Shown piece by piece: positions 24,659-33,680 of a DNA stretch of 64,000 nt (positions are counted from its first letter, which is position 1; every line of letters starts with the position of its first letter). A model generated the notes under the pieces. The model saw only the letters and a program-made list of their open reading frames with translations, ran no database searches and had not been told where the DNA came from. A program made the position numbers and the translations under genes. Origin of the DNA: Opitutaceae bacterium (GTDB lineage: Bacteria; Verrucomicrobiota; Verrucomicrobiia; Opitutales; Opitutaceae); contig JANQKV010000042.1 of assembly GCA_028280945.1 (NCBI GenBank), forward strand, positions 85,902 to 149,901. Reading direction: 5' to 3'.

Positions 24659-25882
24659 ATGAATTGGCAAGCCATCCAGACGATTTACCTCAAGGAGCTC
24701 ACCGACACGCTCCGCGACAAACGCACCCTCATTACCACCTTTCTTATCCCGGCGCTCGTGATTCCGGGGATTATCTTCGGCGCGGGGTTTGTAATGACCA
24801 AGATCATCACCAAAGCGGAGACCGAGGCCTCCACCGTGATGATCATTGGGGCGGACAACGCACCCGACCTCGTCGAGCAACTCAAGGGGAACGCGGAGTT
24901 TGAAATCGTGCCTGAAACGGACGACTTCAAGGACCGCATCTCCCACAAGGAAATCCGTGTCGCGGTGGAGATTCCCGAAGGATTCACCGACAGCATTGCA
25001 TCGGACACCGCGCCCGACGTGACGATCTACCATTACCAAGGGGAGATGAAATCAAACATGGGTCGGAACGAAGTGCGGTCCTTCCTTGGCGACTATCGTG
25101 AAGGCGTGGTCGAGGCCGGCCTGGAGGAGCGAGGACTTCCCAAGACGATTGCCCAGCCGTTCAACGTGAAGAGTGAGAACGTGGCTCCGCCGGAGAAGGT
25201 CGGTGGCAATGCCTTTGGCGGATTCATCCCTTACATCGTGGTCATCCTGTGCATGACCGGGGCGATGTACCCGGCGATGGATTTGACGGCGGGCGAAAAG
25301 GAACGCGGCACGATGGAGACGCTGCTCTGCAGTCCGGTGAATCGTCTCAACATTGTGCTCGGCAAGTTTCTCATGACCCTCTCCGCGTCGATTGCGACGA
25401 TGGCCTTATCGCTCGTTATGTTTGTGGTGAGCGCGGTGGGAGCGGGAAAATTCTTCGCCGGCCAAGGCGGCGGCGGTGGAGCCGGCGGCGATGGCGGAGG
25501 GTTTGTGATGCTGATCGATCCCTGGGGCATGGTGGGCGTATTCGGTATGGTCGCTCCGGTGGCGGTTCTCTTTTCGGCCGGACTGCTGGCGGTTTCTCTG
25601 TTCGCCAAGAGCTTCAAGGAAGCGCAGAGTTACGTTTCCCCGCTGATGATTGTGGTCATCCTGCCGGCGGTCATGGGGACGTTGCCGGGCATCGAGTTGA
25701 CCTGGACCACGGCATTGGTGCCGATCACCAGCTTGAGTCTTGTTTGCAAGGAGATGCTTTCCGGAGTGTGGAACTGGCACTTTATCGTCCTGGTTTTCAG
25801 TTCCCAGGTCTTCTATGCCGCGATCGCCTTGTGGTTGTGCGTCAAGATGTTCGAGCGCGAAAGCGTGCTCTTCCGCGCGTAG
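24659..25882 (+). CDS. natB: NatB-like ABC-2 permease
   Basis: From the ATG at 24659 the protein is 407 residues. One N-terminal helix (about 20-42) is followed by a large extracytoplasmic domain (about 45-185) and about five further helices. The conserved block MTGAMYPAMDLTAGEKERGT with METLLCSPV is typical of NatB/ABC2_membrane_3. A Gly-rich loop (GQGGGGGAGGDGGG) lies between helices. With NatA it would form an ATP-driven exporter controlled by the kinase-regulator pair encoded upstream. An in-frame extension upstream overlaps natA and is not used. Confidence 0.82.
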   Translation: MNWQAIQTIYLKELTDTLRDKRTLITTFLIPALVIPGIIFGAGFVMTKIITKAETEASTVMIIGADNAPDLVEQLKGNAEFEIVPETDDFKDRISHKEIRVAVEIPEGFTDSIASDTAPDVTIYHYQGEMKSNMGRNEVRSFLGDYREGVVEAGLEERGLPKTIAQPFNVKSENVAPPEKVGGNAFGGFIPYIVVILCMTGAMYPAMDLTAGEKERGTMETLLCSPVNRLNIVLGKFLMTLSASIATMALSLVMFVVSAVGAGKFFAGQGGGGGAGGDGGGFVMLIDPWGMVGVFGMVAPVAVLFSAGLLAVSLFAKSFKEAQSYVSPLMIVVILPAVMGTLPGIELTWTTALVPITSLSLVCKEMLSGVWNWHFIVLVFSSQVFYAAIALWLCVKMFERESVLFRA

Positions 25883-26029
25883 CCCTGGGCTGGATGGCTA
25901 CTGGGGTTCGTTAATAAATCGTAAAGGAAAATTTCGTAAACACATAGTAAATAGGTGGTTATGATCACGTTTGATATGGCGTAAGTGAGGAGGAGGCGTA
26001 GGGTCGGCAGCGTGGAACCTATCGCCGAT

Positions 26030-27118
26030 ATGAAGACTCCCCAACGCGTATTGCTTGCGCATGCCGATGCGCACACGCGCCGAATGCTCACCATGTTGCT
26101 CGCTGAGGCCGGCTTGGGCGTTCATGCGATTGAACCCGCGCCACACGTTGTGGAGCGGTTGCGAGGAGAACCCTTTGCATTGGCCTTGATCGGTCACGTC
26201 GAAGTTACCGATGACATTTTTTCGATCTGTCCCGTGCTGCGGGATGCCCAGCCGGATTTGCCCATTGTGATGCTTTTGCCGGAGTTGAATCTGCCCCAGA
26301 TCGTGCAGGGCATCCGCCATGGCCTGACCGATGTCCTGCCGCTGCGCACCGATCCAAAACCCTTGTTGCGCCGTATCCAAAACTTGTTAGGCATGGAAGT
26401 GGAGGGTGAACCCACGGCCGCCGAATTAGCCGAAGTCGAAGCCACGTTGGCGCAGCTCGATCCTGAGTCCGCCGTGCCTGCGGCCGACCCGGAAACCCTG
26501 GCCCAACGGGAGCGCCTGTGGCGCGGTTTGCGCGAGTTGCATGTCGAGCGTGAACTCATTCAGGCAGCGCAGGCGGGGATAGACGAAAAGGCGCGGATTC
26601 TCCGGGTCGAACGCGAGGATCTTCGCCGCGAGCGCAAGACCTTTGCCGCGGAGTTGGCGGAAGTGAAATCCGAGGAGGATGATCTTGATCGCGAGTGGCA
26701 ACGCCTGCGCGAAGAACAGGATCTCCTGCAGAACGAGAAAAAGGGACTCGCCCAAGTCGAAGCGGACCTCCGCCGCCGCGAGCAGACTTTGACTGAGTCA
26801 GTGCCTCCGATGTCATTTAAACATGCTGGATCTTCCCGCGAACTCGAATACGAGTGGGATCGGCTTGACCGGGCCAAGGCGGCTTTTCAAGCCGAGCAGG
26901 CGCTCTTTCGTGATGAACGCATGGTCCTCACGGACCTGGACCGCCAGATTCGGCAAAAGGAAGCGCGCATGCGTGATCTGACGGAGCAGATCGACGACCT
27001 GGATCGGCGTCGCCGCGGTTTGCCGCTACCGCCGCCCAAGGCTTTCGCCAAACCTGCCATGGTCACGGGAGTCGGCCGCAAGCCTGGGATTTTCAAGAGC
27101 CTGCTCGGGCGAAGCTGA
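26030..27118 (+). CDS. Pseudo-receiver coiled-coil protein
   Basis: I do not recognise a named family. Residues about 5-118 have the length and pattern of a response-regulator receiver (RVLLAHADAHTRRMLTMLLA, FALALIGHVEV, LPIVMLLPE, GLTDVLPL). The phosphoacceptor Asp is replaced (I54-G55-H56 region), and the acidic pair is reduced, so phosphorylation is unlikely. From about 150 to 330 it is a highly charged, heptad-like coiled coil (LRVEREDLRRERKTFAAEL and more), then a basic tail. The ATG at 26030 is chosen at the domain start; GTG codons at 25985 and 26012 are also possible. It stands alone. Confidence 0.68.
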   Translation: MKTPQRVLLAHADAHTRRMLTMLLAEAGLGVHAIEPAPHVVERLRGEPFALALIGHVEVTDDIFSICPVLRDAQPDLPIVMLLPELNLPQIVQGIRHGLTDVLPLRTDPKPLLRRIQNLLGMEVEGEPTAAELAEVEATLAQLDPESAVPAADPETLAQRERLWRGLRELHVERELIQAAQAGIDEKARILRVEREDLRRERKTFAAELAEVKSEEDDLDREWQRLREEQDLLQNEKKGLAQVEADLRRREQTLTESVPPMSFKHAGSSRELEYEWDRLDRAKAAFQAEQALFRDERMVLTDLDRQIRQKEARMRDLTEQIDDLDRRRRGLPLPPPKAFAKPAMVTGVGRKPGIFKSLLGRS

Positions 27119-27163
27119 CCGGCTCTCTTCAATTGTTGGTCCGAGTGGTGGATCAACTTACCG

Positions 27164-27199
27164 GACCGGCGCCGTGGTGATTAGGACACGGCGCCGGTC
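27164..27199. repeat. Perfect 13-bp stem hairpin, first of a related pair
   Basis: gaccggcgccgtg pairs with cacggcgccggtc around a ten-base loop (gtgattagga). It sits 45 bp after the pseudo-receiver gene. No T-run follows on either strand, so it is not a standard terminator, although it may still slow or stop RNA polymerase. Confidence 0.75.
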
Positions 27200-27354
27200 T
27201 CCCGGAGAAGTAAGCCAAGGCTCCAATGTCCAAAGATTAATGATATCTTAATCAATGATATGGTTTGATGGGTTGGCTCGACGGAAATGCTTCGCCAGCA
27301 TTTCCAATGAACGGACCAGAGTGGTGATTGTCCGATTCTTAGGAGTCAAAAACC

Positions 27355-27390
27355 GACCGGTGCCGCGATGATTAGGACGCGGCACCGGTC
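27355..27390 (-). terminator. Second 13-bp stem hairpin; likely terminator of recD2
   Basis: gaccggtgccgcg pairs with cgcggcaccggtc around the loop atgattagga, nearly the same loop as in the hairpin 190 bp to the left. On the minus strand the stem is followed within two bases by five T residues, 20 bp after the recD2 stop, so it fits a terminator. The bases between the two hairpins hold no gene. Confidence 0.7.
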
Positions 27391-27410
27391 ATCTATCTGA
27401 CACGGCAAGA

Positions 27411-29612
27411 TTATGTTGTCTTCAGCAACTTCTGTTGCAGGTGGGTGCTGCGGACCTTGGCCTCGTGGTTGCGCACGGCCATGGCGTAGGCGGCGGGTTC
27501 GCCGACGAGGTAGACCTTTTTCTTTCCCCGGGTAATCGCGGTATAAAGCAGATTGCGCTGCAGCATCATGAAGTGAGCTTTAAGCAATGGAATCACCACC
27601 ACGGGATATTCGCTGCCCTGTGACTTGTGGATGCTGATGGCGTAGGCGAGGGCAAGCTCGCTGAAGTCGCCACGCTCGTAGGAATGACTTTCCCCGTCAA
27701 AGTCCGCAACCAGCGCCCCGGCTTTGAGGTCAACGCTCGTAACCGTGCCGATATCGCCGTTGAAGAGCCCCTTGTCATAGTTGTTGCGCAGTTGAATGAT
27801 CTTGTCACGGGGGCGGAGTTCTCCGCCGAGGAATTTCAAACCCTGGTGGCCGGGGTTGAGGGCGTCCTGCAACGCGGAGTTGAGATTGCCGACGCCGGCG
27901 ATTCCCCGGTGCATCGGGGCAAGGACCTGAATGTCCTGCGTGGGCTTGAGCCAGCGATGTAGATTCGGCAGTGTCTCACGACACAGGGTGAGGACCTTGC
28001 GAACGCAGTCCGGTTGGTCTTCAGCCGGGATGAAGTTGAGGTCGCTCCAGGCCTGCAGGCCGGCGAGTTCGGGCTGGGCAGGCGGCAACGTGGGGTCTCC
28101 GCCGTTGATGGCGTGGGCCGTGGTGACAATGCCACTTTGCCCCTTTTGGCGATGAATGACGTCGAGCCGTGTGACGGGCACATGCTGCGTGGCGATCAAG
28201 TCCTGCAGCACGTTTCCGGCGCCCACCGAGGGGAGCTGGTCGGTGTCCCCCACGAGCAGGAGATGGGCGGCGGCCGGCACCGCCTGCAGCAGGGCGGAGG
28301 CCAAACGCGTATCGAGCATCGAGGCCTCGTCCACGACGAGAAAATCGGTTGCGAGCGGATGGTCTTCGTTGGTCGTGAAGCGTCCGGCGGCGGGGTCGAA
28401 CTTGAGCAGCCGATGAATGGTGGAGGCAAAGCCGCCGGTGGTCTCCGCCAATCGCTGGGCCGCCCGGCCGGTGGGGGCGGCGAGGTGCAGGCGCACCTTT
28501 TTCGCGCGCAGGATATCGACCAGCGCACGCAGGATGGTGGTTTTCCCGGTGCCCGGCCCGCCGGTGAGAATGCTCGCTTTGTTGGCCAGGGCGGTGCGGA
28601 TGGCGTCGGCTTGCTTGGCGGCGAATACGATCTCGGCCTTGTCCTGCGCCCAAGTGATGGCGGCTTCGATTTTGACGGGAGGCAAACCGGACGGGACGGC
28701 TTGAACCCGTTGCACCACCGCGGCGATTTTGTGCTCCGCCCGGTTGAGAACGGGGAGCTGGATGAACGCTGATCCCGGGAGCGGATCGGGCGTATCCAAA
28801 GAGTGGTGACAGGCAAGCGCGTGCTCCTTGACCAACGCCGACACCCGTGAAGCGAGTCGATCCGTGGTGGTCTCCAGCATCTCGGCCGCATGCGCCACCA
28901 GGTCAGCCTCGCGGATCGCGGTGTGACCCTCCTCCTGCAGCGTTTCGAGGGCGTAGATGATGCCGGCATCGAGCCGCGGCGGGGCGTCGTTGGCGAAGCC
29001 CAGATTGATGGCGATTTTATCGGCGGTCTTGAAACCGATGCCGTCGATTTCGCGGGCGACTCGATAGGGTTCGGTGGTGAGGATCCGCTTGGCCTCGGCG
29101 CCGTAAGCCTTGTTGAGCTTCACGCATTGGCCCGTGGTCACGCCGTAAGTCTGGAGGAAAATGTAGAGCTCACGAAAAGCCTTTTGGTCGTCCCACGCCG
29201 CTTTGATTGAAAGGGCGCGTTTTTTACCGATGCCCGGCACGGTGCGCAGTCGGGCGCTTTCCTCGCTGAGCACGCGAAAGGTGTCGGTGCCGAACGCATC
29301 GACAATCTTGTTGGCGTAGACCTTGCCAATGCCCGGTACGAGACCGCTGCCCAGGTACTTGCGAATGCCGTAGACGGTGGACGGCAGGGTGGAGCGAAAC
29401 TTGGCGATTTTAAATTGCAGGCCGTGTTGGCTGTGCCGCGTCCATTCGCCGTCGAGATGCAGGGTCTCCCCGCACTGCACGCCCGGCAGGGTGCCGGTGA
29501 TGGTGACCTTGTCATCGCCGTCGCCGGTGCGGAACTCGGCGATCGTGTAGTGGTTCTCTTCGTTGGAGAAGATGATGCGCTCAAGCACACCGGTGAGTTG
29601 CTCGGTGCTCAT
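27411..29612 (-). CDS. recD2: RecD2 (RecD-like) 5'-3' DNA helicase
   Basis: The 733-residue protein matches the RecD2/YrrC group: an N-terminal OB-like domain (LTGVLERIIFSNEENHYTIA), tandem helix-hairpin-helix motifs (GLVPGIGKVYANKIVDAFG, RTVPGIGKKRALSI) that distinguish RecD2 from RecD, Walker A LTGGPGTGKTTILRAL, Walker B DFLVVDEASMLD, and a C-terminal UvrD-like block AYAISIHKSQGSEYPVVV. It unwinds DNA with 5'-3' polarity in repair, independent of RecBC. The start at 29612 (MSTEQLTG) was chosen because the 16 codons before it lack homology. Confidence 0.92.
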   Translation of the reverse strand: MSTEQLTGVLERIIFSNEENHYTIAEFRTGDGDDKVTITGTLPGVQCGETLHLDGEWTRHSQHGLQFKIAKFRSTLPSTVYGIRKYLGSGLVPGIGKVYANKIVDAFGTDTFRVLSEESARLRTVPGIGKKRALSIKAAWDDQKAFRELYIFLQTYGVTTGQCVKLNKAYGAEAKRILTTEPYRVAREIDGIGFKTADKIAINLGFANDAPPRLDAGIIYALETLQEEGHTAIREADLVAHAAEMLETTTDRLASRVSALVKEHALACHHSLDTPDPLPGSAFIQLPVLNRAEHKIAAVVQRVQAVPSGLPPVKIEAAITWAQDKAEIVFAAKQADAIRTALANKASILTGGPGTGKTTILRALVDILRAKKVRLHLAAPTGRAAQRLAETTGGFASTIHRLLKFDPAAGRFTTNEDHPLATDFLVVDEASMLDTRLASALLQAVPAAAHLLLVGDTDQLPSVGAGNVLQDLIATQHVPVTRLDVIHRQKGQSGIVTTAHAINGGDPTLPPAQPELAGLQAWSDLNFIPAEDQPDCVRKVLTLCRETLPNLHRWLKPTQDIQVLAPMHRGIAGVGNLNSALQDALNPGHQGLKFLGGELRPRDKIIQLRNNYDKGLFNGDIGTVTSVDLKAGALVADFDGESHSYERGDFSELALAYAISIHKSQGSEYPVVVIPLLKAHFMMLQRNLLYTAITRGKKKVYLVGEPAAYAMAVRNHEAKVRSTHLQQKLLKTT

Positions 29613-29671
29613 GTGAGGGGCGCTCGCTGGATGGGGGTGGCCACAGAAAAAGGAATGCAATCCGATCCGGA

Positions 29672-30565
29672 TCAGGCAAGCACCAGACCCACGGCAACCA
29701 ACATGAGCCCGGCGCCCCAGAATCGGAACCGGAGGACTTTGCCTCCCAAGTGCTGCTCTTCGTTTTTAAACCAATGTCCAATCCACCACACTGCCAGGAC
29801 GGACCAGAGGCCGCGGGAGCTGTAGACGACATTGATGGCGGTCGCATCGCCGTAGGTGCCGAGCGCAATGGTGAGTCCGGCCGCCTGCAGGCCGAGTGCG
29901 GTGGAACCGCTGATCAGCCACGGCCAGGCGGGCCGGGCGATCTGGCGCAAGGGAGCACTGAATGCGGGAACCAGCGCCAGCGACCAGCCGGTCAACAGCA
30001 GGAAGTTGATGGAGAGAAAACGGCCCACTCCCCAAAGCGAAGCCCACTTTTGAACCAATACGTCAAAAAACGCAAAGGAGGTGGCGGCGCCGAGGGCGGC
30101 CGTGATGGTGGGGCCGATAGAGGCCGCTCGATCGGCCGACATGCCGCCTGCTGGGTTCCGGTTAAGCATCACGATGGCGGTGACGCTCAGGGCGGCGGCG
30201 ATCCACCATTTCAGTGGAACGGGGTCGGGCAGAAGCAAGGCGCTGACAAAGGCGACCAGAATGATTTTGGTTCCCAAAGCGGGAGTGGCAATGGATACGT
30301 CGCCTTTCTCGATCGCCTGCAATGTGGCGGTTTGACCGAGCATGAAGAGCAGACTGGTCACCACGGGTTGCCACCAAACCCCTCCTCCGCTGGCCATGCC
30401 CAGGTTCCAAAATGGGACGAGGCATACTGCATGCATGACATTGGCCACAAAGGTTGTCCGCCACAAGCCGACGCCCAATGCGGAACTGCGTTTGAGCAGC
30501 AGGGCTCCAATCACGTAACCCATGCTGCTGGCCAGCGGCAGGAGCAGGTATAGCGAGGAGGACAT
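29672..30565 (-). CDS. EamA-family (DMT) transporter
   Basis: Start ATG at 30565; 297 residues with ten hydrophobic segments in two five-helix halves, as in EamA drug/metabolite exporters. The first half ends near ALSVTAIVMLNRNP; the second carries the GTYGDATAINVVYSSRGLWS segment. Substrates in this family range from amino acids to nucleosides and cannot be inferred. It lies between recD2 and nadB on the same strand with gaps of 59 and 43 bp. A longer frame overlapping nadB was rejected. Confidence 0.8.
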   Translation of the reverse strand: MSSSLYLLLPLASSMGYVIGALLLKRSSALGVGLWRTTFVANVMHAVCLVPFWNLGMASGGGVWWQPVVTSLLFMLGQTATLQAIEKGDVSIATPALGTKIILVAFVSALLLPDPVPLKWWIAAALSVTAIVMLNRNPAGGMSADRAASIGPTITAALGAATSFAFFDVLVQKWASLWGVGRFLSINFLLLTGWSLALVPAFSAPLRQIARPAWPWLISGSTALGLQAAGLTIALGTYGDATAINVVYSSRGLWSVLAVWWIGHWFKNEEQHLGGKVLRFRFWGAGLMLVAVGLVLA

Positions 30566-30608
30566 CAGTGGACGTGACGCCCGTTGCACCGCAGCGTCAA
30601 ACCGTCGC

Positions 30609-32186
30609 TCATATCCGCACCTTGGTGTCGAGGGCGCGTTTGCGGGTGCGCGGAAAGTCGGTGATGGCATGCAGGCCGCGGCTCTCGCCGCGCTGCAACG
30701 CACATGCGACGATCAAGCGGGCGACCGTGGTCATGTTGCGCAGTTCCAGCAGCTCGGGATCCACCGAGAAGTTCCAATAGTAGTCTTGGATCTCGCGCTC
30801 GAGGTTGGCGATCCGCGTGCGGGCGCGTTCAAGCCGTTTGGTCGTGCGCATGATGCCGACATAGTCCCACATGGTCCGGCGCAACTCGTCCCAATTGTGG
30901 CTGATCACCACACGCTCGTCGTCATCGTGACCACCAAGATCAACCCATTCGGGAATCGGCGCCGCCCGGCCCCTGGGCAGTTTGGAGAAATAGCGTCTAA
31001 TCGAGTCTCCGGCGCGGTGGGCCACAACAACGGCTTCAAGCAGCGAATTGGAGGCCAGTCGGTTGGCGCCGTGCAGACCCGTGCACGCGACCTCCCCGCA
31101 GGCATACAAACCGGCCAGCGCGGTTTCGCCGGCGAGGTTGGTGGCGACGCCGCCGCAGGTGTAGTGGGCGGCCGGCACGACCGGCAGGTAATCGTTGGCC
31201 AGATCGTAGCCCCGCTTCTTGCACGCACGGTAGATTTTGGGGAAACGCTTGCGCAGGTAGGTCGCGTTGCGGTGGGTGATGTCGAGCCACACATGCGGCG
31301 CCCCGCTGGCCTTCATCTCCGCATCGATGGCCCGGGCCACGATATCGCGGGGGGCCAGGTCGGCTTGCTCGTGATAGTCCGCCATGAACGCCTCGCCCCC
31401 AAGACTGCGCAGCACCGCGCCCTCGCCGCGAATGGCTTCACTGATCAGGAATCGTTTGTCATCCGCGGCATACAGGGTGGTGGGATGAAACTGGACGAAC
31501 TCCAAGTTGCGGATTTCGACCCCCGCCCGGTAGGCCATGGCAATGCCGTCGCCGGTCGCGATCTCCGGATTGGTGGAGTATTGATAAACCCGGCCCGCTC
31601 CTCCGGTCGACAGCATGATCACGGGAGCTTGAAACGTGGTGACGCGGCCATCCAGGACATCGAGCGCGTAGAGCCCACGCACCCGGCGCTGCCGGCCTCG
31701 TCCCGTAGTGATAATGTCGATACCAAACAGGTGCTCGAACAATGCCACCCGGGGTTCGCGGCCGATGGCCTTCAGCAGGGCCTCCTCGATGGCCTTCCCG
31801 GTCATGTCCTTGACGTGCAGAATCCTCCGGGCGCTGTGGCCGCCCTCGCGGCCCAGATCATAACCGCCGCCAGATTCCCGGGAGAAATTCAAGCCGAGTT
31901 GGATCAGCTCCTTCACCCGGGCGGGGCCGTCCCGCACGATTTCCCGGACCACCCGCTCGCGGCAGAGGCCGTCGCCGGCGACGAGAGTATCCGCCACGTG
32001 TTTTTCGATGTCGTCCTCCGGACTCGTCACCGCCGCGATTCCGCCCTGCGCCCAATTGGTGTTGGAGTCGGCTTTGTTTTTCTTGGTCAGGATTGCCACC
32101 GACCTTCCCGCCTGCGCCGCCTTCAGGGCAAAGCTCAGGCCCGCGATGCCGCTGCCAAGCACAAGGACGTCAAAGGAGGAGTTCAT
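30609..32186 (-). CDS. nadB: L-aspartate oxidase
   Basis: The 525-residue flavoprotein oxidises L-aspartate to iminoaspartate, the first step of de novo NAD synthesis. The FAD-binding motif VLGSGIAGLSFALKAAQAGR is at residues 10-29. Catalytic blocks follow: NWAQGGIAAVTSPEDD, EGGHSARRILHVKD, EFVQFHPTTLYA, and the His/Arg-containing GGVATNLAGETALAGLYACG and TGLHGANRLASNSLLE. The C-terminal helical domain is intact (to about 520). nadA and nadC are not in the window. It follows the GNAT gene by 21 bp, so panC, GNAT and nadB are probably one operon. Confidence 0.95.
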   Translation of the reverse strand: MNSSFDVLVLGSGIAGLSFALKAAQAGRSVAILTKKNKADSNTNWAQGGIAAVTSPEDDIEKHVADTLVAGDGLCRERVVREIVRDGPARVKELIQLGLNFSRESGGGYDLGREGGHSARRILHVKDMTGKAIEEALLKAIGREPRVALFEHLFGIDIITTGRGRQRRVRGLYALDVLDGRVTTFQAPVIMLSTGGAGRVYQYSTNPEIATGDGIAMAYRAGVEIRNLEFVQFHPTTLYAADDKRFLISEAIRGEGAVLRSLGGEAFMADYHEQADLAPRDIVARAIDAEMKASGAPHVWLDITHRNATYLRKRFPKIYRACKKRGYDLANDYLPVVPAAHYTCGGVATNLAGETALAGLYACGEVACTGLHGANRLASNSLLEAVVVAHRAGDSIRRYFSKLPRGRAAPIPEWVDLGGHDDDERVVISHNWDELRRTMWDYVGIMRTTKRLERARTRIANLEREIQDYYWNFSVDPELLELRNMTTVARLIVACALQRGESRGLHAITDFPRTRKRALDTKVRI

Positions 32187-32207
32187 GAGGTAGTCGCTGG
32201 CAAAGCT

Positions 32208-32708
32208 TCAACCCAGCGTGCGTTGCATGATGACGACGTCGAGCCAGCGGTCGAACTTGAAGCCCACTTCAGGCATCACGCCGGTTTGAACGAAACCCGC
32301 TTTCACGTGGAGGTTGATGGAGGCGTGGTTGGTCGAATCACCAATGAGGGCCACCAACTGCGTGCAGTTGCGTGCACGGGCGGCTTCGATCAGGCTGGCC
32401 AGCAGCGTTCGGCCGATGCCTTGGCCGCAATACTCCGGGTGCACGTAGATGGAGTCTTCGGCGGTGAATCGATAGGCGTGGCGTTCGCGGAAGGGACCAA
32501 GATAACCAAAGCCGACGATGCCACCTGCCGCTTCCGCCACCAAGTAGGGATACCCGGCGGCGGTGATTTTGGAGAAGCGGGCGCGCATTTCCGCCGCATC
32601 CGGCGGTTCCGTTTCGAAGGTGCCGGTTCCGTGCAGGACATGGTGGGCGTAGATCGCCGTCAGGGCCTCGACATCGGCCTCGGTTGCGTCCCGCAGCTCG
32701 GTAGACAT
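32208..32708 (-). CDS. GNAT N-acetyltransferase (phosphinothricin acetyltransferase-like)
   Basis: The 166-residue protein fits the PAT/Bar group of GNATs: IYAHHVLHGTGTFETEPPD near the N-terminus, YLVAEAAGGIVGFGYLGPFR in the core, the acetyl-CoA binding loop CGQGIGRTLLASLIEAAR (about 97-114), and SINLHVKAGFVQTGVMPEVG at the end. These enzymes acetylate amino groups of small molecules such as phosphinothricin or methionine sulfoximine. It sits 8 bp after panC and 21 bp before nadB. Confidence 0.85.
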   Translation of the reverse strand: MSTELRDATEADVEALTAIYAHHVLHGTGTFETEPPDAAEMRARFSKITAAGYPYLVAEAAGGIVGFGYLGPFRERHAYRFTAEDSIYVHPEYCGQGIGRTLLASLIEAARARNCTQLVALIGDSTNHASINLHVKAGFVQTGVMPEVGFKFDRWLDVVIMQRTLG

Positions 32709-32716
32709 CGGGTGGT

Positions 32717-33559
32717 TCAGAACAGGATGTTGTCGATCAGGCGCGTCTGGTCCACCCAGGCGGCGATGGCCATGAGGGAATTGCCCGGCTCCACGGTGAT
32801 CTGTTTTTGCATCGTGGCGGGGTCGACAATCGACACGTAAATCACCCGCAGCCGGCGTTCGTCCGCCAGGATGTGGGTGGCCTCCGCCACGAGGCGTTCC
32901 GCCCGGCGTTCGCCTTTCGCCACCATGCTCTCGATTTGGCGCAAAGTCCGTGAAATTACCAAAGCCGCCTCGCGTTGGCTGGAGGTCAGGTAGGCATTGC
33001 GCGAACTCATGGCCAAGCCGTCGGGATCGCGGGCGGTGGGCGCGGCCACGATTTCAACCGGCACATGGAGGTCGGCCACCATTTTGCGAATCACCGCGAG
33101 TTGCTGGGCGTCCTTTTGGCCAAACACCGCGAAGTGGGGTTGAATGATGTTGAAGAGCTTGAGCACCACGGTCGCTACGCCGCGAAAGAACTGCGGGCGC
33201 GACTCGCCTTCCAACGGTTTTGCGACCGATTCCTCCGTGACGTAGGTCGAGTAGTCATGGGGATAGATCAACCCCCGGCCGGGCAGGAAGATATGGTGTG
33301 CTCCCGCCGTCTCGCACTTGGCCAAATCGCCCTCCAGATCACGAGGGTAACGGTCAAAGTCCTCGTTGGGCCCAAACTGGGTGGGGTTCACAAAAATCGA
33401 GACCACCACCACGTCGGCTTTTTTCGCCGCGAGCCGCACAAGGTCGAGGTGTCCCTCGTGCAATGCACCCATTGTCGGCACAAAGCCGATCGTCTTGCCG
33501 GCGGCACGCGTCTCGGCGGCCAGTTGGACCATGGCGGAAAGGGAGTCGTGAGTTTGCAT
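32717..33559 (-). CDS. panC: Pantothenate synthetase
   Basis: From the ATG at 33559 the product is 280 residues, the usual PanC length. It joins pantoate and beta-alanine with ATP in coenzyme A synthesis. Motifs: TIGFVPTMGALHEGHLDLVR (ATP HIGH-like site), VVVSIFVNPTQFGPNEDFDRYPR, FFRGVATVVLKLFNIIQP, FGQKDAQQLAVI, and the KMSKS-like AMSSRNAYL. It leads a likely operon with the GNAT gene and nadB. The 121 bp before it are shared with the divergent dapL. Confidence 0.95.
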   Translation of the reverse strand: MQTHDSLSAMVQLAAETRAAGKTIGFVPTMGALHEGHLDLVRLAAKKADVVVVSIFVNPTQFGPNEDFDRYPRDLEGDLAKCETAGAHHIFLPGRGLIYPHDYSTYVTEESVAKPLEGESRPQFFRGVATVVLKLFNIIQPHFAVFGQKDAQQLAVIRKMVADLHVPVEIVAAPTARDPDGLAMSSRNAYLTSSQREAALVISRTLRQIESMVAKGERRAERLVAEATHILADERRLRVIYVSIVDPATMQKQITVEPGNSLMAIAAWVDQTRLIDNILF

Positions 33560-33680
33560 CGCGGAAAGGGGAGAGCAGCGTCCGAAGCGGGCTTGATCAA
33601 ATTCTGCCCCCGCCACTTATTCAAGTTTTTGCCCCGGAGAGTCGGGGTTAATCCCACTGCCAACGTTCCCCTTTCCCACC

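Noticed and set aside
25485..25500. Gly-coding repeat in the NatB-like gene as a possible tandem repeat or frameshift site
   Set aside because: The frame continues normally into conserved helices, so it encodes a flexible loop.
30522..32840. A 772-codon open frame on the plus strand
   Set aside because: It runs antisense through nadB and the GNAT gene, both clear by motif; its translation has no family features and results from high GC.
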